NCBI GenBank assembly: GCA_949152475.1
Contig: OX424569.1
Span: 24,039,950-24,103,949 of the forward strand
Origin: Terebella lapidaria
Lineage: Eukaryota > Annelida > Polychaeta > Terebellida > Terebellidae
Reading direction: 5' to 3'
Length of the DNA stretch: 64,000 nt
The position numbers and the translations under genes were made by a program. Positions 21,664 to 35,280 of the stretch are shown here, piece by piece (the first letter of the stretch is position 1; every line of letters starts with the position of its first letter). Under the pieces are notes generated by a model. The model searched no databases, was not told the origin of the DNA, and saw only the letters and a program-made list of their open reading frames with translations.

Positions 21664-22770
21664 ACGTCAAGGCCTAAAGATGCCTTGGAGGCATTTCGGT
21701 GTTAGGACTAATTCGTAATATTTAAAACGTTAGCGTGGGCTCTACGACACATCGTTTCTTAGATATGGATGAAAATGAAAAATGTCGACTCAGCAAAAAA
21801 AACATTTCAGGTCAAGGTCAAAGTTCATCTGTAATACCCCTTAGACATGTTTTGTCTACAGCCACGAGTCCGAAAACAACGTCCGTTTCGCTCTACAATG
21901 CACCGTTTCCGAGATATCAACGAAAACGAAAAATGCTGACTCGGCAAAACACTTTAAGGTCAAGGTCAAAGTTCATCCATAATACCCCTTAGACATGTTT
22001 GTCTAGGTCGCCGAGTCCAAAAATGACGTCCGTTTCGCTCTACGACTCATCGTTTCCGAGATATGGACGAAAAGGAAAAATGCAGAGTCGGCAAAAAAAT
22101 TTCGGGTCAAGGTCAAAGTTCATCAATAATACCCATTAGACATGTTTGTCTAGGGCGACGAGTCCGAAAATAAACGTCCGTTTCGCTCTACGACGCACCG
22201 TTTCCGAGATATCGACGAAAACGAAAAATGCCGACTCGGCAAAAAAATTTCGGGTCAAGGTCAAAGTTCATCCATAATACCCCTTAGACATGTTTGTCTA
22301 GGGCGACGAGTCCGAAAATAACGTCCGTTTCGCTCTACGACGCACGGTTTCCGAGATATGCAGGAAGCCTCAAGGATGAACCAGCAAAAAATTATTTTGA
22401 CCTCTAGGTCAAAGGTCGTTTGACGGATCGATCCCAAAATCAATAGGGTTCTTCCCTGGTGGCATATGAACCTCCATGCAGAGTTCTGCAACTATTGCAC
22501 AAATATTTTTCCAGTTATCGTCCGGAAACCAAGTCTCAAAATTAGCCTTGATTTCATCCTCACGGACCTCAAGGACCTCGGATCCGGCTAAAAAAGAATA
22601 GGGTTCTTCCACATATCATTTCTGACTTGTGGTGAAAATTTGACGAGGATCCGTCAAGGCAATCAAAAGTTATCGTCCGGAAACCAAAAGTGGCGGAAGA
22701 AGAAGAAGAAGAAAAAAAAAATTCTGCTAAAACCATAAAGGCATTTCTGCCGAAATGCCTTAATTACACG
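21664..22770 (+). repeat. Element R2 built of 148-bp tandem units
   Basis: GTCAAGGTCAAAGTTCAT recurs near 21811, 21959, 22106 and 22254 (steps of 147-148 bp). Each unit also has CATGTTTGTCTAGG, CGAGTCCGAAAATAACGTCC and TTTCCGAGATAT. The left edge has GATGCCTTGGAGGCATTTC. The right edge has GGCATTTCTGCCGAAATGCC after an (AAG)n run at about 22,695. A decayed inverted relative lies at 61.55-62.04 kb. Confidence 0.75.
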
Positions 22771-22799
22771 TAAACGATCCCGGCCTTAGAGCCACAATA

Positions 22800-25700
22800 T
22801 CCCACATGTAAACATAAATAACAAATGTATCAAACGCGATTCAAAGGTCACAGATTGCATCGAACTACGAACATGTTTTGCAATGAAAGAGTGTAATAAA
22901 ATGCATTTGTACATTATCATTTCGAAAACAGGCTTTGGTGCATTGTCCAGCAATATGATATGACAAAGTTATATAAATATGGCAACGTTCTGGGATATTC
23001 CCTATTGGTCACGATACAATAGTGCTGGCTTGCAGAGTAAGCCGAGTGAATGGCCAATCAATACATGGCAATGATATTCAAGGTCGCATTTGTTGCTCAT
23101 CTCGCTGCTTGTAATATTTTATACATGTACCGCAATGTGTAAGCAATTGTAAATTTCTGTCAGAATATACAATGCATGGAAGATTGTCAGTACATAGGGT
23201 TCAGTTACAGTTACAGGGCATTTTTCGTCGTCGTTATCAAGCTATCAATTCGCTGCACTTCCACATGAATGTTTAGCTGCGAACAATGTAGGTTACAGTA
23301 AATAATGTAATGTATGCATCAGTTTCTTGTACTCTTGAAAGCTGACAGCAAACACTAAGGATAGTCTATTTGCTGCGTATACGATATTGAAATCTAATAG
23401 AAATACCCGTACATGTGTACGAAGCAAAATGCAAAAGAAATGGGCCAAAAAACATAAATGTTCTACCATTTATGTTGAAATGTTGGTAATAACAATGAAA
23501 ACCACACGTATCTGATATGCATTCCACATGCAAATATGTGTATGTAGACTGATTTGTTTGACTTATTGACAATGTTCGGATTGCAAATGATCGAATGGAT
23601 ATCTCTTTGGCATAAACCTGGCTCACATTTGTCTTTTGTCCCGTTAAGAAACAATAAGAGGGCCGTTTTCATAAGGACTTCAGCATAAATGGGCGAATTT
23701 AGATTGGGGTAGGCCTGCTCGGTACGTTTGTTCTGAGAATAATGATACTTGTCTATAACTAAGACGTCGAATCAATACCAAGTGTCAAGAATTCCGAGCG
23801 AACAAAACAGGGTCCGTTATCCAACCTCATAGGCCTATACATGTAGTCCGTCTTTGTATGATATTATTTACCTATTCAACTTATAATGTAACCTAAAGGA
23901 AATATATACAAAGCTTCTAAACACAGATGGACCCCTTTTGCATGTATTACCATGGCAAATAATCATACATACTCATGTATCTCCGTTAACGTGCTTACCT
24001 TTTTTGTAGAAAAATCTACATTATAGACCCGTGCACCTTCACCATTTCATCAGTTTATCCACGACTGAACGCACCGTGCAGCGCTTACGACGCTTATCCA
24101 CAAATTAGGAAAGACACTGCACCTGTCGATAAGTTCATTGGTTTATTTACGAGAGGAACAAAATCCTGATCCACAACATCGCCACTGCGAGGCATTTACA
24201 CGACAGAATTCAACACACAAGGGTGTGAATAGCTACAGATCGATGGCTTTATGTATGTCTTCGTGTAAACTAGTATGCTAAATGTCCTATACATAACCAT
24301 ACATGCAGTATGATGTTCTGTCCTTGCGCAATCCAACCGTATCAAATACAGACACAGAAAGAATCCAAACGAGTCACGCATAATGGAGTTTTGAGTATAC
24401 TTAAGAAGACGAAAAGCATTGGTTCACTATTCAAATAGACACCTATATTCACACCAGGGTGTATGTAGAGACGGTGCAATGGTAGGACTATATATAAATA
24501 TTTCTTCATGGGGTACACCCTTTTTTCACTCAAAAATTGCCTCGCGCGCAAATGTCAGACATATTATTGAACTATAATATCGTGCGTATTACAGTAGCAC
24601 TTAGCTGTGTGTTGTATTATAATATTGATCGATAACAATCGTGTTGAATCATCTGTACAAGTTCCATCAGTACGTGTATCACATGGTAATATATCCAGGA
24701 TATCGATATTTTTGGTATATTACCACGCAAATGTGTAATAATAGAATTTGTTTAAAGTCAAGTTCAACACAAAAAATACCTCATATGATATTTGTACATA
24801 ACTTCGTTCAGGATGGTCGGATCAATTTGAAATTTTATTCGTTTGTATTGGGCATCAACCAAAATTTGTTCACCGAGATTCAGACTTCTATGATTGAAAA
24901 TTGAAAAAGTAGGGGATCTACCCCAACGTTATATGCTATTTATGACATCATATTCCCTTGTAGTGTATACGGCACATTACCATGTAAAAAAATACCGTAT
25001 TTCCTCGATTAAACGCCCGGCCGCTCATTTTTTTCGAGCACCTTTTACCCCCGGAGCTCATACGGGGCAGGCGCTCATTCGAGGCCCGGCGCTCATTGTT
25101 ATATCGTAAGTTATCAGAGCGCGAAAAATTTCGTGTCGAACAGACGTCGCCCATCGAAAGTATTCAGGCGAGAAATTGATGCACAGTTTTCACGCAAATT
25201 TGGATAATATATGAAACAACTGTGATACATGTATTGACGCTGATGTACATGTAGTGTGTGTACAAAGTCTCTTTCAGCGATTGTTCGTCATATTATTTCT
25301 TGCATATTTGATAATTACAAGACATTTTCTTGAAGTCGAATGCACTAGATTATGGTACACTACCGTAGTGATCGATGCAATCAGTTAAAGTGGGCTATAT
25401 TGCTATCGGTGGTGCAGAAGTGATCGACAACAATGGAAGCTAATAATATCAATTTTCTGCAGGATGTAAAAAAAGACAGCTGTACCTATCGAACTTATTA
25501 ATGAGCTAATTTTACACGTAAAACACGCTGTTGAACCCTAAAGACTGATACAAATAGGCCTAGTACGTGTGGCTGTGTCAAATACTATTCAAATACTACC
25601 CAGATTGTCTCAGATTGTCCCATTGGTGGCGGCTGGATTTGACAGTGGATGATACTAGTACATATAGAACGCAAATTAACAAGAAAGCACCATTAGTGGA

Positions 25701-28600
25701 ATTAGTGTTTATCCATTAATTTTGCCTTGTTGTAACGTAAATTAAAAAAATATGCAGTTTACTGGGAATGTCAACCATTGACACTCTCATGAGATTTGCT
25801 TGTACACAAATAGATCAGAACATGGTTTTAAAAACATTGTAATATGATACATTACTGTATTTTTGAAAAGTTGGAAGAGATTTTGTGACTTTCAAATCCA
25901 ATCTAGACATCGATTTGAAATGGGTGTGAAGCCCCCTTTAGTTACACAATAATCATTGTCCGTGTCTCCATACCAGACAAATACAAGCGGCGTGATCAAC
26001 AAGCTGAAGAAAGAAATGGAAGTTGTGAAAAACGAAACTCGTGACATTCCATTCATGCTGACCATGTGCTTGAATGTTCATGCTGAAAACCTGTTCATGA
26101 AATTCTTATTTTCTGTTCACTAAAACATCCAATCACCAAGAGCGAAGCCGTCCTTGAGTTGACACATCCGCCAAGACATACAGGGTATGTCAGGATAACA
26201 TAGATTGATTGGTAGAAGTATGAAAGGACCGAGGAAACTTTACTGCATGAGACCAGAAAGATGAAAGCTTTTGTCATGATAAATATTCCATGAAGCACAA
26301 AACCATTATTTCCTCAAATGGATTAGAACTTTATGAACTGTGAATTGGGCTGAAACGAAACAAGAAAGCGTGGAAATATTTACCATACCGGTGCACAGAC
26401 TCAATGAAATTTGACGACTTTATAAATAATTAGAAATAATAAATGATTGGCGACGACTTCTTAGCTAGTACAGTTACACAAACAAAGATGGACTGCACGG
26501 AATACAACGGGAGGAAAATGAGTACAGAAGGTCAAACAAGTGCCTTATAATGATGATGATGTTATGTTCAAGCGTAGCCTAGCGGACTGGATGAAGACAA
26601 CAGTGAGCCATGATTATGATAAAGTACGTATTTTATGGGTAAACTGTGATCGAGCAGGAACGCATAAAATACAGTAACTTGTACATAAAACACTAAGGCA
26701 TTCAATGAAAATAGAATGACTCGTGCAAGCAACAGACCTGGAAATTATTTTGCTCGGCAATGTAAGTGCACTTTACATGTCTGAACTCACATTCATATTC
26801 CCAGAATTTATGCACGAGGAGATCATTTATTATAGCGTGTAAATTTATACGTAGACCAATTCCCCGATACATATCGTTCAAAGTGGAAAAAACACAGGTT
26901 GATAGGTGGAAGACGAGTGAAATTTAAATGTATTTGTTCGAAATTTAAATAAACGACTTGGGGGTGTGTTGGGCCCACAAGTGTAAAAACTTTCACAAAT
27001 GTGAAAACTTTTCTTAATCAATAATCACCAAGAATTTTTTTTTTTCAAAAAATACCCAAAATTGTGAAAACGGTTCTTCTCAATTACCCTCAAATGTGAA
27101 ATATCTTCATAGCAGCTGTATGAGTCACATATATCTAAAAAAAACATTGAAATCGGCAGTTGTTTGATACGTTATCGGGCAATTATGATAATAGAGACGA
27201 TTAGGTAAAAATGCATCTCGCTCAAAATTGGTTGTAGAGGCAAAAGGAGCTAATTTTCAGACTTCATGAAGGAGTTTCAGCGGGTTTCACAGCAACTATC
27301 TACCATTCACGATGATTTTTACCCAAAACTCATGGTAAATGGTATTTTTCATGTGAAATCTTATGTTGCTATAGATTCTCAGATTTATGGATAATTCACA
27401 GTTTCGATGATACATGAATATTTACACTTCCAAATTATTAGCTAATCGAAGAATGTCAAATATTGCTCCAAAAGGTAGTTTGTCCCACAAACAAGCCGTC
27501 CCATAGCACAGAACTGTGGCATTTTGTAGGATGTTCCCCGCGATTCCTGAGGGGACGTGGCTCGTTTTTACATCTGTGGGTGACTTTTTCACATTAGTCA
27601 GTGAATGTGTTTTTGTGGGAGTTGACCTGTTGGAACTCAAAATATCCAAATTTGAATCTTCTGTGTTTGCAGACAATGTCGAAAATGTCAATACATGTCT
27701 TTGTGTTTTTGTTTTGTTTTGTTTTATTTTTGTATGTTCAAACTTCAATTCAAACTTAAACGCAGGATTATTAGAGCGTATTAGAGGGTCTATATTGGTG
27801 TTATTTGTACACTACAGTATCATCGAAAAAATGCTAACCAATTGGTCTGTATGGAATTCCAAGAGCGGATTCTGCCACTTCAAAATTCAAGATGACTTCA
27901 GGGTCCTCGTGTTTCGAAATGAAAACTGTTTTACACAGATTGCTTTTCTGGATGAATTTCAGATCCACACAGATATTAATAGTTAATAATACATAAATGA
28001 AATAGTTAAATGAATGAAATAGAATTGAATAGTTTCCGTAAAATGAAAGAGTGGATGTGATTGCGTACAGTGTGATTATTCTTTATAACTATTTGCTGGT
28101 ATGGATTCATATCAACTGTGCGTTGATGGCAAAGTGATATTTTCACCAGTTTTCCAAAGTGGTCTTGCTCATGTACGTATATTATATGTATACTGTACAT
28201 CAACATGGCTGAATTTTCCGCAACCATGTTAGCTGACATGGTAAAGTGTTGACTTCATGGTGAATATCGATATTTTAAGCTAGCACTCTGTATCATAGCA
28301 AACAAACCCAGATCATACTAGATAGCACAGTAACCTAATTGCCCTGGCACAACAATATATTGCAATGGATCAAGCCACGAGACAACACGGGCAAGGCTGG
28401 CACATGCTGCAACATTCTGCCCAGGGACTCATCCTCCATCCATACAATACCAGTAGTAAACCGTGATTAATTCGGATTTTCCGCTTATGCTGGCGTCGTA
28501 GATTTTCACGAGATTAGAAGGCTAACCACCTGGCAATTGATGGATATTGTACTGATGATCCGTATAGCTTACCTCAATGCACGTAAACAACTCTGTAACT
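22800..28600 (-). repeat. 5-kb repeat family R3, copy 1 (inverted orientation)
   Basis: Matches on the opposite strand to copies at 35.9-43.8 and 49.4-54.9 kb. Landmarks (family orientation, reading leftward) are TACATTGCCGAGCAAAAT (26.75 kb), the CATCCAAA...GAACAGAAAAT block (26.1 kb), GGTAGTATTTGAAT (25.6 kb), the TCTAGTGCATTCGACT region (25.35 kb), GTGGATAA...GCGCTGCACGGT (24.1 kb) and the start of the next unit at 23.0-22.8 kb. A part near 27.29-27.4 kb is in the opposite orientation to the rest, so the copy is a mosaic. No gene is visible. Confidence 0.7.
24985..25135 (+). repeat. Short GC-richer repeat (CCGTATTTCCTCGATTAAACG type)
   Basis: A distinct block in an AT-rich copy of R3. It begins ACCGTATTTCCTCGATTAAA and repeats the words GGCGCTCATT and CGCTCATT...CGAGG three times. 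Elements beginning with this kind of sequence occur as short interspersed repeats in many marine animals. No target duplication was identified. Confidence 0.4.
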
Positions 28601-31576
28601 CCAGAATGTTAGGGATATGAAGACGATGTTTCCAGTTATATATTGTCTATGATGTGCACTGCTCAACAGCCTTGTTTTTTCTGGCCATGCGTCGACAGCT
28701 AGATATGTATTTATAATTTCCGAGCTCTCACTGGCTCACATACATGCCTGCCTTGATTGGTTAGCTGTACTGGAATTCCGGCGCTCGAGGGCAGGGGGGG
28801 GTGCTATATAGGGCGTGATCGTAGGATGGCCAAGCGCTAGGACTGATTGGTCGATACGGCTACGATCCCCCCAGGCGTTTGATTTCAAATCGCTAGATTG
28901 CACTCTCCCAGAAATACATAATGTCTCTCGCTATGTATTTCTGTTTCCCCGTGATACACGATGAAACGTGGTTACGACTGTCCGAGGGTATTGGCCAACA
29001 GTGCCGCGATCAATACAACACGTTCTATATGATTATTTTGTATCCTAGTACTAAATGAACTTACCTGTTCTATCCCAGTCTCCAATAGCTCGCCATTGAT
29101 TCATGTGTTTCCATCATTCACCAGGTGCTTCTTTCGATTGGGTTGCCATTGGGTTCACCCTTCCTCGCGCCGTAAATGACCAATAAACAAACGTACACCA
29201 CTCGCAGTAGCCACCCCTGTTCAGCTGCCGGTGTCATGAGGTATCTCCGTCCTTCCGCATCATCCGCAAAAAACTACCATCGTGGCAGCGTCGCGCTGTC
29301 GTCTCCGACCCGAGCGAATATGAAAGCGTCCTTGATGGTTGTTTCTGCATTGGCCTACACTCTGATAACCGGGCCACTGGGTTTACTTCTCCGGTTCTAT
29401 AGACAGGCCACCGTTTATTGACGCACCGAGCAGGCATGCGAGCCCATAGCCTGGCGACTGGCTGCTGTCACAAAGATATACACCTCGCAATGCAGACCCG
29501 AGGAGTCCACATAATATAGCCATCGTCAAGTGAACGTTGACGTCCTGTTCCGTTAATAATCAGTATGGGCAAATGCATGTGGCCGAATCGTATTTATTTT
29601 CTCGGAAATACTCTAAATAGTTAACACTTGGAAGCTTGTTCGAACTACCCAGAGAAAATAGGAACATTTCAAAGGATGTCTCACGACCCGAAAAAAAAAT
29701 ATAATTTGTCAATACATTTATTTTTTTATTACAGACAGGTAAAAACGAACTGAGACAGTCGCTTTGTATGTTGTGATTGAGAAAAAAAACACACCTGCTG
29801 GGAGCGAGTGTAATTTTTCCGACCATTGGAAAGGATACTATCATGATATATAAACCGAGATAGTCGTAACATTTGTCTCGGTGACAAAACAGAAAGCGAT
29901 GAACATTCACATAACAAGTATCATTTTTACCTTAATCAATGTTCACAGTTCAAGGACTCGTCTGGGCGAGACAATGACAATCATGTATCTGGTGACGGAT
30001 CGATGCAATATAAGAGATATTTCGATATCAAACTCTGCCATGATGGTTTATTCAGGTGTCGTAGTGTGACGAATGTTACAGTGATGTTATCGCAGTAGTT
30101 CTCTTTGTGAGCAGTTTCTAGAGAAATGGGGTTAAAATTTCACCGAAATGAAACATTGCATGATGTTTATAGAAGTTAGTGCTTAGAATGAAGCGGGAAT
30201 TTAAAAAAAAAAGTGACGCTGTACATTTATCTTTCAACCTGTAAATACACGGCAAGTTCCAGGGGCTGTGTTTTTAAAGCAGCTTACTGAAGAAAAAAAT
30301 ACATTCACATTTTGTTTTCGCTTAGGATTTGACTTTTTCTCTGACCTCCTCACAACATTGGAATATAATTGAGTTTTGCCGAATAACCTCCGTTGCTGAT
30401 TAATTCGAAATCTACATTTGCCATTACTGAGATGTTATAATTAAGACAATAAGTTAGCGCCGTAGCTATTAAGTAATTAATATTTTATTTTACTAATTAC
30501 CTCAGCATCCCTACTTAACAGAAGCTTGGCCCTGTTTAGTACAATAATATTGCAAAGTCACCTCAGCAAAAGTATTTGCTGATTTCTAAATTAATTTTGT
30601 TGTGAGCAATAATAAACTTAACCAGTAAATTTCATAGTAAATTATTGACTAAAAGTGAATTATTCACTAAATTAGTCACTAAAAGTAAGTTTACTTAATC
30701 AGTAAATTTGATAGTAATTATTCACTAAAAGTTATCTGTTTTGCCAGAGTCGTCAGGTCCATACTCCTTTACACATCCTGTGTGCCATTTGTTTTCTGAA
30801 TAAGTGAAAACATTAAGTTTGATCATTTATAATCAGTTTTTCAGAAAAAAAATACAATGGGTTTTGTGTCTCGGTATTGCTCAACATGTAAGTTCGATGT
30901 TGTGCTGATTAAATAAATAGTTATAATAATAATGAAGCATAATTAAATACCACTATCCCTAAAGCGCTCACATGCCGTGTGTGTCAAAATGCCTAAGTTA
31001 ATGACTATTTGATAAAATTGCAAAATATGTCGCCAATCGGCCATTTTGTTTGCTATGGCATATGTTATAGTTTCGCCATAGCAGAATTCCACAGAGAAAA
31101 TTAACAAAGTTGGATGAAAATATACACGTGATAATCTCCACTGATATTCGTTCAGGGTATACATTCAGAAAAGGGCACCTTGTTGGGCTTTCCCGGTAAC
31201 CAGAGTGGTGTGCCACAAAGTCCAAACAAAAGCTATGGGCTCCATACCACCTTCACCTTCACGTGTGTTCTGTGCGCGTGTGTTCTGTGGACAATGAATA
31301 CCGGCTGAATTTTCATTGGACATCAGTATTCAAGCTACTGAAATTATTGGGGCATGTTAGGCTCATGTAAAATAACTTGAATGTTCATCACGCATCACGC
31401 ATTATCCAAAATGAGGATAGCCTACCTCATTATGACTAATAGTAATTTACTAGACTACTACACTGTTTGATTGTGTATCTACATTATAACATACATACAT
31501 AACGAAAGAATCGTTGTGTATTTCTGATCATCCACGATTAGGCAGGAGAAATACACATTCCTAATCCAGAATGGCA
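28600..31576. other. Gene-free centre between the inverted R3 arms, left part
   Basis: 28.75-29.55 kb is GC-richer, with G-runs, a TATA-like CTATATAGGG at about 28,803 and a short hairpin (AGAAATACATA...TATGTATTTCT) at 28.91-28.94 kb. The open frames on both strands there show no domain. 29.6-31.5 kb is AT-rich, with a quasi-periodic AGTAAATT/ACTAAAAGT stretch at 30.6-30.75 kb. Nothing else is recognised. Confidence 0.35.
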
Positions 31577-32275
31577 GGGCTAAGTTTAACATAAGGGTGG
31601 ACTGCCGACTTTTCCAGATTTCGTGACAACAGTTTGAAATTCGGTAGAAAATTGTCTTTTGACCTCCACACCCTGCAGCTAGCGGTCGAACGTTATCTGA
31701 CCCAATTGTATTGTGTTGGGATAGATCAGTTCATGTTTATGTTTAACGTTCCGATGCCTGCAAAAGTCCGACATATGGTGTAAACAAGTGGAAAACACAC
31801 AATTTCCAAGTAAGTTACATAAGTTACATAAGACATGTCGCAATGTTGTTTTATACCTAAGATTAGGTACAAAAATACATCGATCATTGAACGATGTTCG
31901 TGGAAATGGGCGAAGTGTCAACATTACATGGCACTTTTCTCAATATTGGGCTATAAAATTAAGACTCAGAGCAATACATACAATTTAGGGTATTCGGGAC
32001 ATGGAATCCACATGTAGTCGATGCACAAGTCCAACAATATGATAAAGAAAGATATATTTTGTTCCCGTATATCGGCATATCTGGTGCAACAGAACGTCAA
32101 CATAAACATGACCTGACCCCCAACACAATAGTATTGAGTCAGATAACGTTCGGCGGCTAGCTGCAGGGTGTTCAGGTGAAGTATGCCAAGTTACATAATT
32201 ATATCATTTAGCGTGGCAAAAATTTCAGCGATCCAAAACCATTTACTGCAGTACCGAAAAATCTGACTCATGGAA
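31577..32275. mobile_element. Partial relative of transposon C interrupted by transposon D
   Basis: Right-arm sequence of the A/C family (GAAATTCGGTAGAAAATTGTC ... AGGTGAAGTATGCCAAGTTA ... CGAAAAATCTGACTCA) is split by a second element at 31669-32170. The left arm of this family member was not found. Confidence 0.6.
31669..32170. mobile_element. TIR transposon D, about 502 bp
   Basis: Terminal inverted repeats CACCCTGCAGCTAGC...GCTAGCTGCAGGGTG, with inverse matches continuing for about 50 bp (GTTATCTGACCCAATTG..., ...GAGTCAGATAACGTT, CAACACAATA). It is inserted into A/C-family sequence, whose uninterrupted form (GACTCCCAGGTGAAG) fixes the junctions. The flanks TCCA/TTCA may be an altered target duplication. 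It has no coding capacity. Confidence 0.75.
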
Positions 32276-33380
32276 GGGCACATTTCTGCCCCCGTGCTAC
32301 CCCCGCACCAAACGGGCAACGGGGGCAGCTGCCAAAAATCACATCCCTACAGAATTGTCTCAAAAGGCGCTTTGTATTGGACACTTGAATTTGAGTACTC
32401 GAGGACACCAAAAGATGGTTACTGTGTGACTCCCTTTATGTACAAAATACAAACATGATCTATATTTCCAGGAGTTGTGTCTTCAAAGACCAATTTACCC
32501 ATTCATCGGTGAACATAATCTCGAAATTAGTTAGACAAGGTCAACTAAGGTTAACTTTAAGGTTACAAAGGGATGCTTTATAACGTCTTACAAGTTAATA
32601 ATACAAACATGAACTCTAACTCCAAGAGTTTTGTTTTCAGAGACCACTTTTTGTGATGGGCATGCATAATCAATCAGTTTCAACATGTAAGGTAGGTCAC
32701 ATTCAAGGTCAAACTGGAGTATGACCATATAATGCTTCCAAAATATTCACGATACAAATTTATATTCTATCTTCTCGTGTCTTGTTTCCATAAGCAAATT
32801 CAGTCACTACCAGTTTGAAATGACCTTGATGTTGACCACTCGTTAAATTTCCATCCCTCCACTATACAAAGTCCGCCTGTATCTGCAACCCTTCAGGATG
32901 TATGAATGAAGTTTCTTAACAGTACTTAACATAACAGTACACATTGTTCTATATCCTTATATTTTTGGTCGTGTTCTTGACAGAAAAAGTTTCGTTTATT
33001 CCCCCCCCCCCCCCCCCCGAAACATGGTTACCGCCTTCAGGGCTTCTTTTCTTCGAAATGCATTGTTTGATTCATATCATGTCAGTTGATATGACAGTGT
33101 GGACTTTTTCATGAAAGTTTTAAATAAATGGATAGTCGTATAGGCCTACATATACAATTTGTATGACATTCTACCTGCAGATGTTATCGGTAGATGTTTT
33201 ATAAAGCAAGATAAATCGAATCCATTAAGTAAAATGGACTGAGATTTATTTGAATCTGGGCCGGGGAACCTGCTCTGTTGTCGTGTTTATAGCATGCTAC
33301 GTAATAATTTTGTCCCACGCGGTTTCTCGACACAAAAGTGGCCTCAAACACTATTCATTCGTGCGGCGTCTATCCGTCGT
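32276..33380. other. Gene-free stretch with weak tandem repeats
   Basis: 32.45-32.85 kb contains two or three diverged units with CAAACATGA...TCCA-GAGTT-TGT and AAGGTCAAC/AAGGTCAAACTGG words. A pure C18 tract lies at 33001-33018. No coding sequence is recognised. Confidence 0.45.
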
Positions 33381-33384
33381 GTAG

Positions 33385-33560
33385 TCTATTTTTTAGATTA
33401 CCGTTCCGTATCGATAAGGTATTGGTATGGCATTGGGCCCGTCCGTCCGTCAACATTTTTATCTTTAAAGTTTACTGGTGAATCTTTCTGAAAATTCGGG
33501 AACAAATGCTTAAAAATAATTAAAGAGGGAGATTTTATTTCAGTTTTTAGGTTACCTGAC
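33385..33560 (-). repeat. Hairpin-ended repeat R1, diverged copy
   Basis: On the minus strand it ends ...GGTAATCTAAAAAATA after a degraded hairpin. It contains GTCCGTCCGTCAAC, ATTTTTATCTTTAAAG and TCTTTCTGAAAATTCGGG, matching other R1 copies. Another R1-like edge (AGGTTACCTGACC) follows at 33,550. Confidence 0.5.
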
Positions 33561-34344
33561 CTGTGATCCAACAAACTATTGGCATCCATCCGTCACAAGT
33601 TCACATTTTTATTTTCAAAACAATTACCTTCGAAAATATGCATTAATTTTTTTTCAAACTTATATTTTACTGCAACACATATAAACACAAGGTAACAAAA
33701 CATGTGTGCAATGATTTTGACGCTCACAATCCGTTCGAATTGTCTTTCCATCCGTTTTAACACAATCTCTATACCAGTTTCGTACATAACATACTAAGTG
33801 TATCCATCAAACCCGAATGTAAACAAATGCCCAAATTTGCCCTCAATTCAAATATCCATATCGAGTACATTTTCAAGTTTGTGTCTGCATATATAGTGTA
33901 GTTATGGAAAAAAATCAGTGATATCCCGTGGTGTGCACATCTTTTATTTGTTCACATTTGTGTGATGAATACAGTTTCTGTATCGACTCGTGAACCGCCT
34001 GATCCAATCTATTACCGACATCGCGGCAATCTATTAACATTTATCCACAATCCCTACCCCTAAAAACACCAATTAACTAAAGATTTCGTCTTCCATGAGG
34101 TAGTTCTCTGGCATCACCAAAATTCAACACTCGGACGCGACCATATTTCGTTTGTTGCAACGGATATATCTGGATTGGCCTCTGGTGCCATGATGCGTGT
34201 ACGTAGACCTCGAGATCATATTTTGGTGACCTTGAGTTTAACCTTTAATTTTATATGTCACAGCAGCAATTTCATAGGAAACGTTTCATATCTAACACTG
34301 CACATTTTCTGGTAACCTTTCTTAACCCATGGGCTATTTATCGC

Positions 34345-34495
34345 GCTTTTAGGTTACCGATCTTTTGGTCCGATGACCTATTGGGATGGCGTTGCGTTCG
34401 TTGTCCGTCGTCGTCGTAGTCATCCACAATTTTATCTTTGAAGATTACGCTCGAATCTTTCTGAACGTTCGCACAAAAATAAGTAAAAATATTTC
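34345..34495 (-). repeat. Hairpin-ended repeat R1, partial copy
   Basis: Contains, on the plus strand, TTAGGTTACCGATCTTTTGG, CCTATTGGGATGGCGTTGC, GTCCGTCGTCGTCG, then TTTATCTTTGAAGATTACGC and TCTTTCTGAACGTTCGCAC. This is the R1 end and adjacent body in inverted orientation. Confidence 0.6.
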
Positions 34496-34589
34496 AAGAA
34501 GTTGGTTTTTTAACAGTAAATTTGTTTTTAATAAATTTTAACAGTAATTTTTTTTCTCTAGTCTTGCATAAGCATGGTATTCTTAGCCA

Positions 34590-35280
34590 TTTGTAAGATG
34601 TATGAAGATATAGGTTTTGAATCGCCCGAAAATTAGGCCCAAAAGACTCAAATTGGCCAAAACTGCACTTCTTTGCACTCATCGAAATCAATTCAGTTTC
34701 TTTATATTCTCACAGTTGGATGAAGATATAGGTTTTGAATCGCCCGAAAATTAGGCCCAAAAGACTCAAATTGGCCAAAACTGCACTTTTTGGCACTCAT
34801 CGAAATCAATCCAGTTTCTTCATATTTTCACAGTTGGATGACATTCAGGACTCTTTAGCTTGTGTGCATGTCTGGATGGTAAGCCTTCAACTGCTCGAAA
34901 AAGCTCGAAATATAAGCCCAGAATAGCCAAAATGGACAAAACTTCACTTTTTGACATTTTGCTCGAAAACTATAGAGAAACTTGCTGTCTAATCTCAAAT
35001 GTGGAATTTATGGGACTGTTTAGCTTGCATGTGGATGAAAAAAAAATCTTGAATTGCTTAACAGGTAAGAAATGTAGGGTCAATAGTTTCAAATGGTCAA
35101 AATCGCATCTTCTCTCTAATTTCAGATGTAGATAGCATTTAGGACTCTTTAGTTTCTGTGATGAAAAATAACGCCTTGAATTGGTAATATACCCAAAAAT
35201 GTGAGCCTAAAAGGCGCCAAATAGCAACAAAATTTCACTTTTCATCACTCCGTTTGAAACACATTCCGTTACGTTCTGTC
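34590..35280 (+). repeat. 118-bp tandem repeat, grading into decayed units
   Basis: The segment from TGAAGATATAGGTTTTGAAT (34603) recurs almost exactly at 34721, a 118-bp step. Later units (from about 34,840 and 35,030) keep GGATGA..., GCTCGAAA, AAGCCCA...AAAATGG and AAAACT-CACTTTT but drift in length. A gradient from recent to old duplication is visible along the array. Confidence 0.75.

Noticed and set aside
22261-22612. Minus-strand frames with DDNWKNICAIVAELC-like text
   Set aside because: They overlap the 148-bp tandem units and their degraded continuation, so the frame is more likely repeat-derived than a gene.
27422-27986. Overlapping open frames of 156 codons (plus) and 108 codons (minus) as a possible gene
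   Set aside because: They lie on opposite strands of the same AT-rich DNA, no domain or splice context is recognised, and the flanks belong to a repeat copy.
29176-29437. Open frames in the GC-richer patch as a first exon of an unknown gene
   Set aside because: Two frames on opposite strands, no domain, and no downstream exon could be joined.
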